From positions 1 to 34,974 of the forward strand of contig DATLFI010000345.1 in the NCBI GenBank assembly GCA_035524895.1: a stretch of DNA of 34,974 nt. Direction: 5' to 3'. How positions within the stretch are numbered: position 1 is the stretch's first letter; every line of letters starts with the position of its first letter. The notes under the pieces were generated by a model. That model had not been told where the DNA came from and did not search any database. It saw only the letters and a list, made by a program, of their open reading frames with translations. Shown piece by piece: positions 1 through 8,282 of this stretch. The DNA comes from DATLFI01 sp035524895. Its GTDB lineage: Bacteria; Acidobacteriota; Thermoanaerobaculia; Multivoradales; Multivoraceae. A program made the translations under genes and the position numbers.

Positions 1-135
1 CCCCCGGCGGCGAGCCTCCTGCCCCAGAGAAATCTTTCCAAGCTACCCGAAAACCCTTGAAGACCGGAACGGAAAGGCGTACGGTACGCGGCTCGAAAGC
101 AGTCCCCATCGGGACCGCGCCAAGGAGCCGCGACC

Positions 136-1578
136 ATGCCATCTACCGAGACCGGACACACGACCTCCTCCCCCTGCCCGGGCGCCAGCAGCACGACCGA
201 GCTGCCTGCGGAGGACCCCGACCCTGGCGGACACTGGCCCGCCGCAGCGAGCTCTGACTCTCGTCCGTCTCTATCTCTTCTCTCTGGATCTCATCTCTCT
301 GGGCCTCTTCCCTCTCCGCCCACTCCCGCCGTCGCGCTCCCACCGCGCCGCCGTTCCTCCCCGACCTCGTCGCCACTGACCCGCGCCTTCCGCCGCCGGT
401 TCTTCCCGGACGTCGCGGACGCGTCCTGGAACGACTGGCGCTGGCAGTCGCGTCACCGCATCACGCGTCTCGCGGACTTCGAGCGCTTCCTCGAGCTGCG
501 GGCCGACGAGCGCGAGGCGATCGTGCGTGGCGGCGCCCTGCTGCCGTCGGGAGTCACGCCCTACTACCTGAGCCTGGTCGATCCGCGCGCCGTCGAGGAT
601 CCGCTGCGCAAGACCGTCGTGCCACGGCTCGACGAGCTGCTGCGCTTTCCCGGCGAGGCCGATGACCCGCTCGGCGAAGACGGCCACATGCCGGTGCCCG
701 GGCTGGTCCACCGCTACCCGGATCGGGTGCTCTTCCTGGTGCTCGACTTCTGCTCGACCTACTGTCGGTACTGCACGCGGTCACGTGTCGTCGGTCACGG
801 CGAGATCGCTCCCGCGACCGACCGGCTCGAGCTCGCGCTCGACTACATCCGGCGCACACCGACCATCCGCGACGTCCTGCTCTCGGGCGGCGACCCGCTA
901 GCGCTCTCGGACGACAGGCTCGAGTGGATCCTCGAGCGGCTGCGTGCCATCCCGCACGTCGAGTTCGTGCGCATCGGCACCAAGATGCCCGCCGTGCTGC
1001 CCCAGCGCATCACGCGCGAGTTGGTACGGATGTTGAAGAGGCATCACCCGTTGTGGATGAGCCTGCACTACATGCACCCCTCCGAGTGCACCCCTGAGAG
1101 CTATCGCGCCTGCGCGCGTCTCGCCGACGCAGGCATTCCGCTCGGTTCGCAGACGGTGCTCACCAACGGCGTGAACGACGATGTCGACACCATGAAGCGG
1201 CTGATGCATCACCTGTTGCGCATGCGGGTGCGTCCTTATTACATCTACCAGTGCGATCCGATCTCCGGATCGGGCCACTTCCGGACACCGGTCAGCAAGG
1301 GCCTCGAGATCATCGAAGGCCTTCGCGGCCACACCACCGGTTACGCGGTTCCGGCCTTCGTCATCGATGCCCCAGGAGGCGGCGGCAAGATACCGCTGCA
1401 GCCCGACTATGTCGTCGGAAGGGACGGATCAGATCTCGTCCTGCGCAACTTCGAAGGCCGGATCTTTCGCTACCCCGACCCTGGCGGCACCGCCGGCGAA
1501 GGCCGACAGCTGCCGGATCTCTTGCCGCCGCCGGCCATCGGCGAAGGCAGCAGCCACCAGACAGAGGTGCGACAGTGA
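136..1578 (+). CDS. kamA: Lysine 2,3-aminomutase (KamA-family radical SAM enzyme)
   Basis: Converts L-lysine to L-beta-lysine in the cytoplasm using a [4Fe-4S] cluster, S-adenosylmethionine and PLP. The radical-SAM cysteines form a CxxxCxxC motif at C206, C210 and C213. The PLP lysine is K418 in a GGGGK motif. D374 (in YQCD) and D411 (in IDAP) match the aspartates that bind the lysine amino group in the clostridial enzyme, which favours a true lysine aminomutase over EpmB. Homology begins only near residue 90 (FFPDV, WNDWRWQ). The first 85 or so residues are Ser/Pro-rich and look non-coding, yet ATG136 is the only ATG/GTG/TTG start in frame, so the true start is uncertain. The stop overlaps the next gene (GTGA), making this the first gene of a six-gene operon. 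Confidence 0.93.
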   Translation: MPSTETGHTTSSPCPGASSTTELPAEDPDPGGHWPAAASSDSRPSLSLLSGSHLSGPLPSPPTPAVALPPRRRSSPTSSPLTRAFRRRFFPDVADASWNDWRWQSRHRITRLADFERFLELRADEREAIVRGGALLPSGVTPYYLSLVDPRAVEDPLRKTVVPRLDELLRFPGEADDPLGEDGHMPVPGLVHRYPDRVLFLVLDFCSTYCRYCTRSRVVGHGEIAPATDRLELALDYIRRTPTIRDVLLSGGDPLALSDDRLEWILERLRAIPHVEFVRIGTKMPAVLPQRITRELVRMLKRHHPLWMSLHYMHPSECTPESYRACARLADAGIPLGSQTVLTNGVNDDVDTMKRLMHHLLRMRVRPYYIYQCDPISGSGHFRTPVSKGLEIIEGLRGHTTGYAVPAFVIDAPGGGGKIPLQPDYVVGRDGSDLVLRNFEGRIFRYPDPGGTAGEGRQLPDLLPPPAIGEGSSHQTEVRQ

Positions 1579-2669
1579 GCGGGCCCGTCGACGACTCGCT
1601 GCACATCGGCCTCACGTATGACCTGCGAGAAGAGTACCTGGCGCTCGGCTACGGCGAGGAGGAAACGGCCGAGCTCGATCAGCCCGGAACCATCGACGCG
1701 CTCGAGGAGACGCTGCGCTCGCTAGGTCATCGGACCGAGCGCATCGGACGCGTCGATCGGCTCATGGAACGGCTGCTTCGCGGCGATCGTTGGGACCTGG
1801 TCTTCAACATCGCCGAGGGCATCCGCGGTCTCGGGCGCGAGGCGCTGGTGCCCGCGCTGCTGGACCACTACGGTGTTCCCTACACGTTCTCCGACCCGCT
1901 GGTGCTGGCGCTCACGCTGCACAAGGGGATGACCAAGCACGTGGTGCGCGACGCCGGGGTGCCGACTCCGGACTTCGTGGTGGTCGAGGATGCCGAACGC
2001 TGCGCGGTCTCGCTGCCCTTCCCGCTCTTCGTCAAGCCGATCGGCGAGGGCACCGGCAAGGGAGTGGACGGGCGCTCGATTGTGAAGGACCAAGCCGAGC
2101 TCGAGGCGCGCTGTCGCGAGCTGATCTCGCGCTTTCGGCAGCCCGCCCTCGTGGAGGAGCTGCTTCCCGGTCGCGAGCTGACCGTCGGCATCCTCGGTAC
2201 CGGGGATCGAGCTCGCGCGGTCGGCACCCTCGAGGTGATCCTGCTGCCTGGAGCGGAGCCCGGCGCCTATTCCTACGTCAACAAGGAGCGATGCGAGGAG
2301 CTGGTCGAGTATCGGCTCGTGCACGCCGCGCAGGACGCCGTGGTCGCCGAGGCCGAGGCAGTCGCGCTGGCGGCCTGGCGAGCGCTCGGCTGTCGCGACG
2401 GCGGGCGCGTCGATCTGCGCTGTGATCGATGGGGACATCCCTCCTTCATGGAGGTCAACCCGCTGGCGGGCCTGCACCCGCTCCACTCCGACCTGCCGAT
2501 CCTCTCCACCCTGGCGGGCCTGAGCTATCCCGATCTGATCGATTCCATCGTGCGATCGGCCGCGGTACGTGTCCAGCCACGCGTCGCGCGCATCGTGGCG
2601 TCGCGGCGGCGCGCGCCGCGGGCCGCGCCGACCTCGCGACGGCGGACCTCCGCCGGTGCGGCCCACTGA
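1575..2669 (+). CDS. ATP-grasp ligase A (D-Ala-D-Ala ligase-like)
   Basis: A 364-residue ATP-dependent carboxylate-amine ligase. GTG1575 was chosen because it overlaps the kamA stop, follows an AGAGGTG Shine-Dalgarno and begins at the first conserved block (HIGLTYDLREEY). The ATP-grasp core includes a lysine followed by a glycine-rich loop (KPIGEGTGKGV) and a C-terminal metal-binding segment (FMEVNPLAGLHP). This family activates a carboxylate as acyl phosphate and couples it to an amine, as in D-Ala-D-Ala synthesis. The cell-wall role is doubtful because a second, different ATP-grasp gene follows and the operon begins with lysine aminomutase. A role in joining beta-lysine to another amino acid is inferred from context only. 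Confidence 0.85.
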   Translation: MSGPVDDSLHIGLTYDLREEYLALGYGEEETAELDQPGTIDALEETLRSLGHRTERIGRVDRLMERLLRGDRWDLVFNIAEGIRGLGREALVPALLDHYGVPYTFSDPLVLALTLHKGMTKHVVRDAGVPTPDFVVVEDAERCAVSLPFPLFVKPIGEGTGKGVDGRSIVKDQAELEARCRELISRFRQPALVEELLPGRELTVGILGTGDRARAVGTLEVILLPGAEPGAYSYVNKERCEELVEYRLVHAAQDAVVAEAEAVALAAWRALGCRDGGRVDLRCDRWGHPSFMEVNPLAGLHPLHSDLPILSTLAGLSYPDLIDSIVRSAAVRVQPRVARIVASRRRAPRAAPTSRRRTSAGAAH

Positions 2670-2684
2670 GGTGGGGGTGGCAAG

Positions 2685-3716
2685 ATGAGAGTTCTCGTCG
2701 TTCATCAGGCCGTGCCGGAGGGCGCGTCGCCCGACGAACGCGACGTTCTCGAGCAGGCGGCCGCCGTGTCGGCAGCCGCGCGTGGCCTTGGCCACGCGTG
2801 CCAGACGATCGCGGCAACGCTCGACCTCGAGATGCTTCGGCGCCGACTCCAGCGGGCGCGGCCCGACGTGGTGTTCAACCTCGTCGAGAGTCTCGCGGGC
2901 TCCGATCGCCTGATCGCGTTGGTGCCCTCGCTGCTCGACGCGCTCGACCTGCCCTACTCCGGCTCGCCGTCCGAAGCGATCCAGCTCTCCACCAACAAGC
3001 TGATCGCCAAGGCGTGGCTGCGGGCGGCCGGTCTGCCGGTGCTGCCGACCCTGGCCGTGTGGCCGCAGCCATCAGGCACCGAGATCGCTCCGGCAAAGCG
3101 CAACGGGCACCGCCACGCCATCCTCAAGTCGGTGTGGGAGCACGGCTCGCGCGGGCTCCACGACGGTTCGGTGGTGTCCATCGACTCCAGCCTGCCGGCC
3201 CACCTCGCCGCCGCCGCGAGCGCGCTGGGCGGCGAAGCCTTCGCCGAGCCCTACGTCGATGGACGCGAGCTCAACCTGTCGCTCCTACAGTCGCCGGACG
3301 GTGTCCGCGTGCTGCCGGCGGCGGAGATTCGTTTCGTCGGCTATCCCGCGGGCAAGCCGCGCATCGTGAGCGCCCGGGCCAAGTGGCAGCCCGACTCCCG
3401 AGAGTGGATCGACACACCGCGCACGTTCGACTTCGCGCCGCACGACGCTCCATTGCTCGCCGAGTTGGAGCGACTCGCGCGCCGAGCCTGGGATGCCCTC
3501 GGGCTGCGCGGCTGGGCACGAGTCGACTTCCGCGTCGACTCGAAGGGCCGGCCGTGGGTGCTCGAGGTCAACGCCAACCCTTGCCTCGCCCCCGACGCCG
3601 GCTTCGCCGCCGCGCTCGAGCGGGCCGGCCTCGGATTCGAGCAGGCCATCGGCTGGCTGATCGAAGAGGCGCACACGTGCAAGCGCAGCCGCGCCGAGGC
3701 CTCCGCGGTGGCGTAA
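2685..3716 (+). CDS. ATP-grasp ligase B (D-Ala-D-Ala ligase-like)
   Basis: A 343-residue ATP-grasp protein starting 15 bases after ligase A, with a GAGGTGGGGGTGG ribosome site. An N-terminal Rossmann-like part (VVFNLVESLAG, typical of Ddl relatives) leads to the ATP-binding region and a C-terminal catalytic block (WARVDFRVDSKGRPWVLEVN, then ANPCLAPDAGF). It is clearly diverged from ligase A, so the pair probably catalyses two successive couplings, or one coupling by two subunits. Substrates cannot be read from the sequence. Ordinary Ddl activity is an alternative, but tandem dissimilar copies next to kamA and acetyltransferases argue for a specialised peptide. Confidence 0.85.
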   Translation: MRVLVVHQAVPEGASPDERDVLEQAAAVSAAARGLGHACQTIAATLDLEMLRRRLQRARPDVVFNLVESLAGSDRLIALVPSLLDALDLPYSGSPSEAIQLSTNKLIAKAWLRAAGLPVLPTLAVWPQPSGTEIAPAKRNGHRHAILKSVWEHGSRGLHDGSVVSIDSSLPAHLAAAASALGGEAFAEPYVDGRELNLSLLQSPDGVRVLPAAEIRFVGYPAGKPRIVSARAKWQPDSREWIDTPRTFDFAPHDAPLLAELERLARRAWDALGLRGWARVDFRVDSKGRPWVLEVNANPCLAPDAGFAAALERAGLGFEQAIGWLIEEAHTCKRSRAEASAVA

Positions 3717-3768
3717 GGTACGAGGGACCGGCCTTGGCCAGTCTTGGCCGCCGGCGCCACCCGTCCCC

Positions 3769-5496
3769 ATGTATCGCATTCGCCGCGTCCCCGATGACGC
3801 CCTCTCGGTCAACCGCGCGGCCATCGCTCAGGTGCAACAGATCCTGCGCGACCAGTTTCCGGGTCTCGAGAAGAGCGAGGCCGAGTCGCTCCCGGAGCGC
3901 CTGCGCGACCCCTTCGACCTCCGCTTCACTCCGATCCTGTTGGTGGGAGAGAACCAGCGCCGGCGCGTCCTTGGCTTCGCGCTCCTGCTGCACGACCCGG
4001 CGCTGCACTTCGGCTATCTCGACTTCCTCGCCAGCGCATCGGGGCTGACCGGTCGCGGCATCGGCGGCAGCCTGTACGAGCGAGTCCGCGAAGAGGCAGC
4101 CGCGCTGGGTTGCAAAGCCGTCCTCTTCGAGTGCCATCCGGACGACCCGACGTCCGGCCAGAGCGAACCCGTCCGCCGCCAGAACGCCGCTCGCCTGCGT
4201 TTCTACGAGACCTTTGGCGCCCGGCCCGTGACCGGGACGGCTTACGAGACTCCGCTGACCCCCGGGCAGCCTGCGCCGCACCTCGTGGTCGACACGCTGG
4301 GGGGCGGTCCGATCGAGGCACGATGGGCGCGCAAGGCAGTGCGCGCGATCCTCGAGCGAAAGTACGCCGGCGTCTGCTCCCCGGAGTACGTCGAGCGCGT
4401 CGTCGCCTCGTTCCGCGGCCCAACCATCAGCCTGCGGCCACCGCGCTACCTGAAGGTCCAGGACACGCCTCGACCCAGCCCAGTGCGCTGGAGTATTCCG
4501 CTGGTCGTCAACGAGCTCCACCAGATCCACCACGTCCGGGATCGCGGCTACGTCGAGGCTCCCGTGCGCATCGGCCGCATCCTCGCCGCGCTGGAACCCT
4601 CCGGGCTGTTCCGTCGCCTCGAGCCCAAGGAGCAACCGATCTCCGTGGTCGAAGAGGTCCACGATCCGCGTCTGGTTCGATACCTTCGGCGGGCCTCGGC
4701 CGAGATGGAAGAGGGGCGAACGCTCTACCCCTACGTCTTCCCCATCCGCAACCCGGACCGGTTGCCGCGCGAGCGCAGCGTGCTCGCCGGCTACTTCTGC
4801 ATCGATACCTTCACCCCCATCCACCGCAACTCGTTTCCGGCTGCCAAGGCCGCGGTCGACTGCGCGCTCACCGCGGCGGCGACCGTGGCCGAGGGCGAGA
4901 GGGTCGCCTACGCGCTGGTCAGGCCGCCCGGCCACCACGCGGAGCGGCGGTGTTTCGGCGGCTTCTGCTACTTCAACAACGCCGCGATCGCCGCCCACCG
5001 GCTTTCCAGCCAAGGCAAGGTCGCGATCCTCGACCTCGACTACCACCACGGCAACGGCCAGCAGGACGTCTTCTGGGAGCGAAACGACGTCTTCACCGTC
5101 TCGATCCATGGCGACCCGCGCTTCGCCTACCCCTACTTCGCGGGCTTCGCGGAAGAGCGGGGCGAGGGACCCGGAGAAGGGTTCAACCTCAACCTGCCGC
5201 TCCCGGAAAGCGTGGACGGTCCCGAGTACCGTCGCGCGCTGCGCCGGGCGCTCGAAGCGGTCGCCGCTTTCGCGCCCGCGTTCCTGATCCTCGCGCTCGG
5301 CCTCGACCCCGCCAAGGGTGACCCCACGGGGACCTGGAGCCTCTCACCCGACGATTTCCGTCGCAACGGCCGGCTGGTCGGCGAGCTCGGCCGGCCGACG
5401 GTGGTGGTGCAGGAGGGTGGCTACCGCACGCGCACGCTGGGCGCCAACGCGCGCGCCTTCTTCGAGGGATTCACCGAAGGAGCACGAACCTGGTGA
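3769..5496 (+). CDS. GNAT N-acetyltransferase fused to HDAC/acetylpolyamine amidohydrolase-type zinc deacetylase
   Basis: A 575-residue two-domain protein. Residues 1-180 resemble a GNAT fold with an acetyl-CoA loop (TGRGIGGSLYERV) and a typical C-terminal part (RLRFYETFGARPV). Residues 240-575 form an arginase/deacetylase domain: the tandem histidines H389-H390 in RPPGHHAE; the zinc ligands D424 and H426 in DLDYHHGNG; D513 in LGLDPAKGDPTG; and Y552 in EGGY. All catalytic positions of the histone deacetylase/acetylpolyamine amidohydrolase superfamily are present. The fusion therefore carries both an acetyl-adding and an acetyl-removing domain. In this operon the likely substrate is a small amine such as beta-lysine or a peptide containing it, which is inference. 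Its stop overlaps the next start (GTGA). Confidence 0.88.
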   Translation: MYRIRRVPDDALSVNRAAIAQVQQILRDQFPGLEKSEAESLPERLRDPFDLRFTPILLVGENQRRRVLGFALLLHDPALHFGYLDFLASASGLTGRGIGGSLYERVREEAAALGCKAVLFECHPDDPTSGQSEPVRRQNAARLRFYETFGARPVTGTAYETPLTPGQPAPHLVVDTLGGGPIEARWARKAVRAILERKYAGVCSPEYVERVVASFRGPTISLRPPRYLKVQDTPRPSPVRWSIPLVVNELHQIHHVRDRGYVEAPVRIGRILAALEPSGLFRRLEPKEQPISVVEEVHDPRLVRYLRRASAEMEEGRTLYPYVFPIRNPDRLPRERSVLAGYFCIDTFTPIHRNSFPAAKAAVDCALTAAATVAEGERVAYALVRPPGHHAERRCFGGFCYFNNAAIAAHRLSSQGKVAILDLDYHHGNGQQDVFWERNDVFTVSIHGDPRFAYPYFAGFAEERGEGPGEGFNLNLPLPESVDGPEYRRALRRALEAVAAFAPAFLILALGLDPAKGDPTGTWSLSPDDFRRNGRLVGELGRPTVVVQEGGYRTRTLGANARAFFEGFTEGARTW

Positions 5497-6008
5497 ACGC
5501 ATCCAAGACCCCGACCGGCCTCACGCTGCGAGAACTCGTCCGCGCGACCGACGGGGATTCGGCGGCGCGCCTGGTGCGCGACACTGGCTACTTCCGCGAG
5601 GACGAGGTTGCCGTGGCGCGCGAGCTGATCGAGGAGAGCCTGGCTCGCGGCGCGGCCAGCGGTTACGAGCTCCTCTTCGCCGACCGCGCCGACGGCTCGC
5701 TCGCGGGCTACGCCTGCTACGGCCGCATCCCGCTGACCGAATCGAGCTTCGATCTCTACTGGATCGCGGTCGACGCGACCGAGCAGGGGCGAGGCCTCGG
5801 ACGATGGCTGCTCGCGGAGTCCGAGCGAAGGATCGCTGCGGCCGGCGGAACGCAGGTCTTCGTCGAGACCTCTGGCCGGCAGCAGTACGAGCCCACCCGC
5901 ATCTTCTACGAGCGCACCGGCTACCACGTCGCGGCACGTTTCGCCAACTTCTATGCGCCGGGCGACGACAAGGTCGTCTACGTGCGACGGTTGGACAAGG
6001 AAGGGTGA
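5493..6008 (+). CDS. GNAT family N-acetyltransferase
   Basis: A 171-residue stand-alone GNAT protein. GTG5493 overlaps the previous stop and has GAAGGAG upstream. The acetyl-CoA motif A is clear (IAVDATEQGRGLGRWLL, with Q-x-x-G-x-G), and motif B follows (PTRIFYERTGYHVAARF). It is co-translated with the GNAT-deacetylase fusion. A beta-lysine N-acetyltransferase (AblB-like) role would fit the kamA operon, because kamA plus ablB makes the osmolyte N-epsilon-acetyl-beta-lysine in methanogens and some bacteria. The sequence alone does not prove that substrate. Confidence 0.82.
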   Translation: MNASKTPTGLTLRELVRATDGDSAARLVRDTGYFREDEVAVARELIEESLARGAASGYELLFADRADGSLAGYACYGRIPLTESSFDLYWIAVDATEQGRGLGRWLLAESERRIAAAGGTQVFVETSGRQQYEPTRIFYERTGYHVAARFANFYAPGDDKVVYVRRLDKEG

Positions 6009-6018
6009 GGGTCGAAGA

Positions 6019-6675
6019 GTGAAGGTGAAAGAAGAGAGGGTGACAGTCCAAGCCCGGAACCGCTGGCTCGTCGAGGAGCTCGCGGTCCTCGACTCCTTCT
6101 CCCACCCGGTCGATGTCCAGGACTTCCTGGACCGGCTCGACTACGCGCCCGGTGGCGGCGGCTTCTCGCCCAGGCTGGTGCTGCGAGAGCGACGCGCGCA
6201 GTGCTTCTCGGGCGCGCTCTTTGCGGCGGCGGCGCTCCGGCGGCTGCGACATCCGCCGCTGCTCGTAGACCTGCGCGCCGTCAACGACGACGACCACGTG
6301 CTGGCCGTCTTCAAGCGCGGCGCTTGCTGGGGCGCCGTCGGAAAGTCGAACTTCACCACGCTGCGCTACCGCGAGCCGGCGTACCGCTCGCTACGCGAGC
6401 TGGTGATGTCGTACTTCGACTTCTACTTCAACGCCCACGGCCAGAAGAGCCTGCGCTCGTACTCGCGACCGCTGGACCTGCGCGCCTTCGACGATGTGCC
6501 GTGGATGTTCGCCGAGCACCGGCTCGACGAGGTCGAGGAGAAGCTCGAGGCGCTGCCGCACTACGAGCTGCTGACCCCGTCGATGGTGCGGGCGCTGCGA
6601 CCCGCAAGCCCCATCGTGCTCGAGGCGGGCCTCATGGGTTCGAATCCCGCGGGTCTGTTTCAGCCGGACCCATAG
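6019..6675 (+). CDS. Transglutaminase-like conserved hypothetical protein
   Basis: A 218-residue soluble protein closing the operon, 10 bases after the GNAT gene. Three in-frame GTG codons (6019, 6025, 6040) could be starts. GTG6019 was preferred because GAGG lies about eight bases upstream. A Cys in an alpha-helix start (RRAQCFSGALF, C62), a His 31 residues later (DDDHVLAVF, H93) and a following polar strand (WGAVGKSNF) give the spacing and order of a transglutaminase/papain-type Cys-His core. No signal peptide or membrane segment is visible. Such folds can act as amidases, peptidases or acyltransferases. In this operon it could process or transfer the product, but the function is unknown. 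Confidence 0.7.
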   Translation: MKVKEERVTVQARNRWLVEELAVLDSFSHPVDVQDFLDRLDYAPGGGGFSPRLVLRERRAQCFSGALFAAAALRRLRHPPLLVDLRAVNDDDHVLAVFKRGACWGAVGKSNFTTLRYREPAYRSLRELVMSYFDFYFNAHGQKSLRSYSRPLDLRAFDDVPWMFAEHRLDEVEEKLEALPHYELLTPSMVRALRPASPIVLEAGLMGSNPAGLFQPDP

Positions 6676-6696
6676 TCATTCATAGGAGGAACGCCC

Positions 6697-8211
6697 ATGA
6701 GATCACGCAGCGCGATCGCGACCTCGACCACCGCAGCCCTCGTCTTCGCGATGCTCTTGGTGTCGATGCCGGGAACGGCTGATGCCGCTCCTGCCGCGGC
6801 GGACGCCGAGGCGGTCGCTCACGACCATCCGCGACTGCGACAGGCGTTCCACCTGCTCGAGGTGTGGGTCGAGTCGGAGCGCGCCTACCAGCGAATCCCC
6901 GGCATCTCGATGGGCGTCGCGCACGATCAGGACCTGCTCTGGAGCCACGGCTTCGGCTTCGGCCACCTCGAAAGCCGCGAGCCGGCCACATCAGACACGA
7001 TCTATAGCATCTGCTCGATCTCGAAGCTGTTCACCAGCATCGCGGTGATGCAACTACGCGACGCCGGCAAACTGCGCCTCGACGATCCCGTCGGCGACCA
7101 TCTGCCGTGGTTCGACATCGAGCAGGCGTTCCCGGACGGCCCAGCCGTAACCGTGGAGGGTCTGCTGACACACTCGGCGGGCCTGCCCCGCGAGTCGGAC
7201 CACCACTACTGGACCGGGCCCGACTTCCTGTTCCCGACCCGCGAGGAGATCGCCGCGCGCGTGTCCGCGCAACGCACGCTCTACCCAGCGGCGCACACGT
7301 TCCAGTACTCCAACCTCGGGTTGACGCTGGCCGGCGAGCTGGTCGCCGCGAAGTCGGACGAGGCGTACGCCGACTACTTGCGGAAGCACGTCCTGGACCC
7401 CCTCGGAATGACCGACACTCATACCGAGGTTCCGGCGGCGCTCGCCGGCGGGCGCCTCGCCACCGGCTACGGCCGTCGCCAGCGCGAAGGCGACCGGACT
7501 CCGCTGGCGCTGTTCCAGGCGCGTGGCATCGCGCCCGCGGCCGGGTTCGCCTCGACGGTCGGCGACCTCGCGCGCTTCGCGTCGTGGCAGCTGCGGCTGC
7601 TGGAGCGCGGCGGCACCGAGGTGATCTCGGCCAACACCCTGCGCGAGATGCACCGCGTGCACTGGGTCGAGCCGGACTGGAAGACGACCTGGGGCCTCGG
7701 GTTCGCGGTGAGCCGGCGCGACGACGACACCTTCGTCGGCCACGGCGGCGCCTGCCCCGGCTACCGCAGCCAGCTCCTGTTGCACCCGAAGAGCGAGCTC
7801 GCGGTGGTGTTCCTGTCCAACGCCATCGACGTCGACACAGGGCTCTTCGCGCACGCCGCGTTCCGGATCGTCTCGGGCGCGCTCGAGGACGCGAAGAAGC
7901 CGGCCTCGCCCCCGTCGGAGGGTGCGCCGGCGACCACGGACCTCGAGCGCTTCGCCGGTCTCTACACCAGCGCCTGGGACGAGACCGCCATCGTGCCCTG
8001 GAAGGATGGCCTCGCCGCCCTCGACCTGCCGACCCGCGACCCCGTCGCCGCGCTCACCGAGCTGCGCCACGTGGAGGGCAACGTGTTCAAGCGCGTGCGC
8101 GACGACGGCGAGCTCGGCGAGACGATCTCCTTCGAGGAGCACGCCGGCTTGGTCACCCGGCTCCTCTGGCACGGCAACTACTCGGAACGACTGGTCGCCG
8201 CGGGGCGCTGA
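6697..8211 (+). CDS. Exported beta-lactamase-family serine hydrolase
   Basis: A 504-residue protein of the class C beta-lactamase/penicillin-binding-protein-like family. Residues 1-30 form a signal peptide (Arg-rich start, hydrophobic core, AxA-like end). The active-site SxxK is S107-I-S-K110, the second motif is Y204-S-N206, and the third (KTG-like) motif is probably H349-G-G. These place it among periplasmic D-aminopeptidases, esterases and PBP4*-type enzymes rather than true beta-lactamases. A C-terminal domain of about 120 residues follows the catalytic domain. A strong AGGAGGAA ribosome site precedes ATG6697. It may be the last gene of the upstream operon (21-base gap) or separately transcribed; the substrate is unknown. 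Confidence 0.88.
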   Translation: MRSRSAIATSTTAALVFAMLLVSMPGTADAAPAAADAEAVAHDHPRLRQAFHLLEVWVESERAYQRIPGISMGVAHDQDLLWSHGFGFGHLESREPATSDTIYSICSISKLFTSIAVMQLRDAGKLRLDDPVGDHLPWFDIEQAFPDGPAVTVEGLLTHSAGLPRESDHHYWTGPDFLFPTREEIAARVSAQRTLYPAAHTFQYSNLGLTLAGELVAAKSDEAYADYLRKHVLDPLGMTDTHTEVPAALAGGRLATGYGRRQREGDRTPLALFQARGIAPAAGFASTVGDLARFASWQLRLLERGGTEVISANTLREMHRVHWVEPDWKTTWGLGFAVSRRDDDTFVGHGGACPGYRSQLLLHPKSELAVVFLSNAIDVDTGLFAHAAFRIVSGALEDAKKPASPPSEGAPATTDLERFAGLYTSAWDETAIVPWKDGLAALDLPTRDPVAALTELRHVEGNVFKRVRDDGELGETISFEEHAGLVTRLLWHGNYSERLVAAGR

Positions 8212-8253
8212 CTCGGGTCGGGGGCGCCGCCACTCCGGGCCCGGCGCGAAACC

Positions 8254-8266
8254 TGTTGTCACAACA
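8254..8266. promoter_or_regulatory. 13-bp palindrome, candidate PadR operator
   Basis: TGTTGT-C-ACAACA is a perfect inverted repeat ending 16 bases before the padR start codon, in an AT-richer patch. PadR-family proteins commonly repress their own operon by binding such dyads. The assignment rests on position and symmetry only. Confidence 0.55.
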
Positions 8267-8271
8267 TGTCG

Positions 8272-8277
8272 TATAAC
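8272..8277 (+). promoter_or_regulatory. Possible -10 element of padR-ADOP operon
   Basis: TATAAC matches five of six bases of the -10 consensus and ends five bases before ATG8283. If used, the transcript would be leaderless or nearly so, and there is no Shine-Dalgarno before this ATG. No good -35 is seen at normal spacing, so this is tentative. Confidence 0.3.
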
Positions 8278-8282
8278 CACCT

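Noticed and set aside
136..1578. EpmB-type (EF-P) lysine aminomutase
   Set aside because: The conserved lysine-binding aspartates and close match to the clostridial lysine 2,3-aminomutase pattern favour KamA; no epmA or efp gene is adjacent.
6697..8211. Antibiotic-resistance beta-lactamase
   Set aside because: The SxxK/YxN motifs are shared by many esterases and peptidases, and the third motif is HGG rather than KTG, so resistance cannot be claimed.
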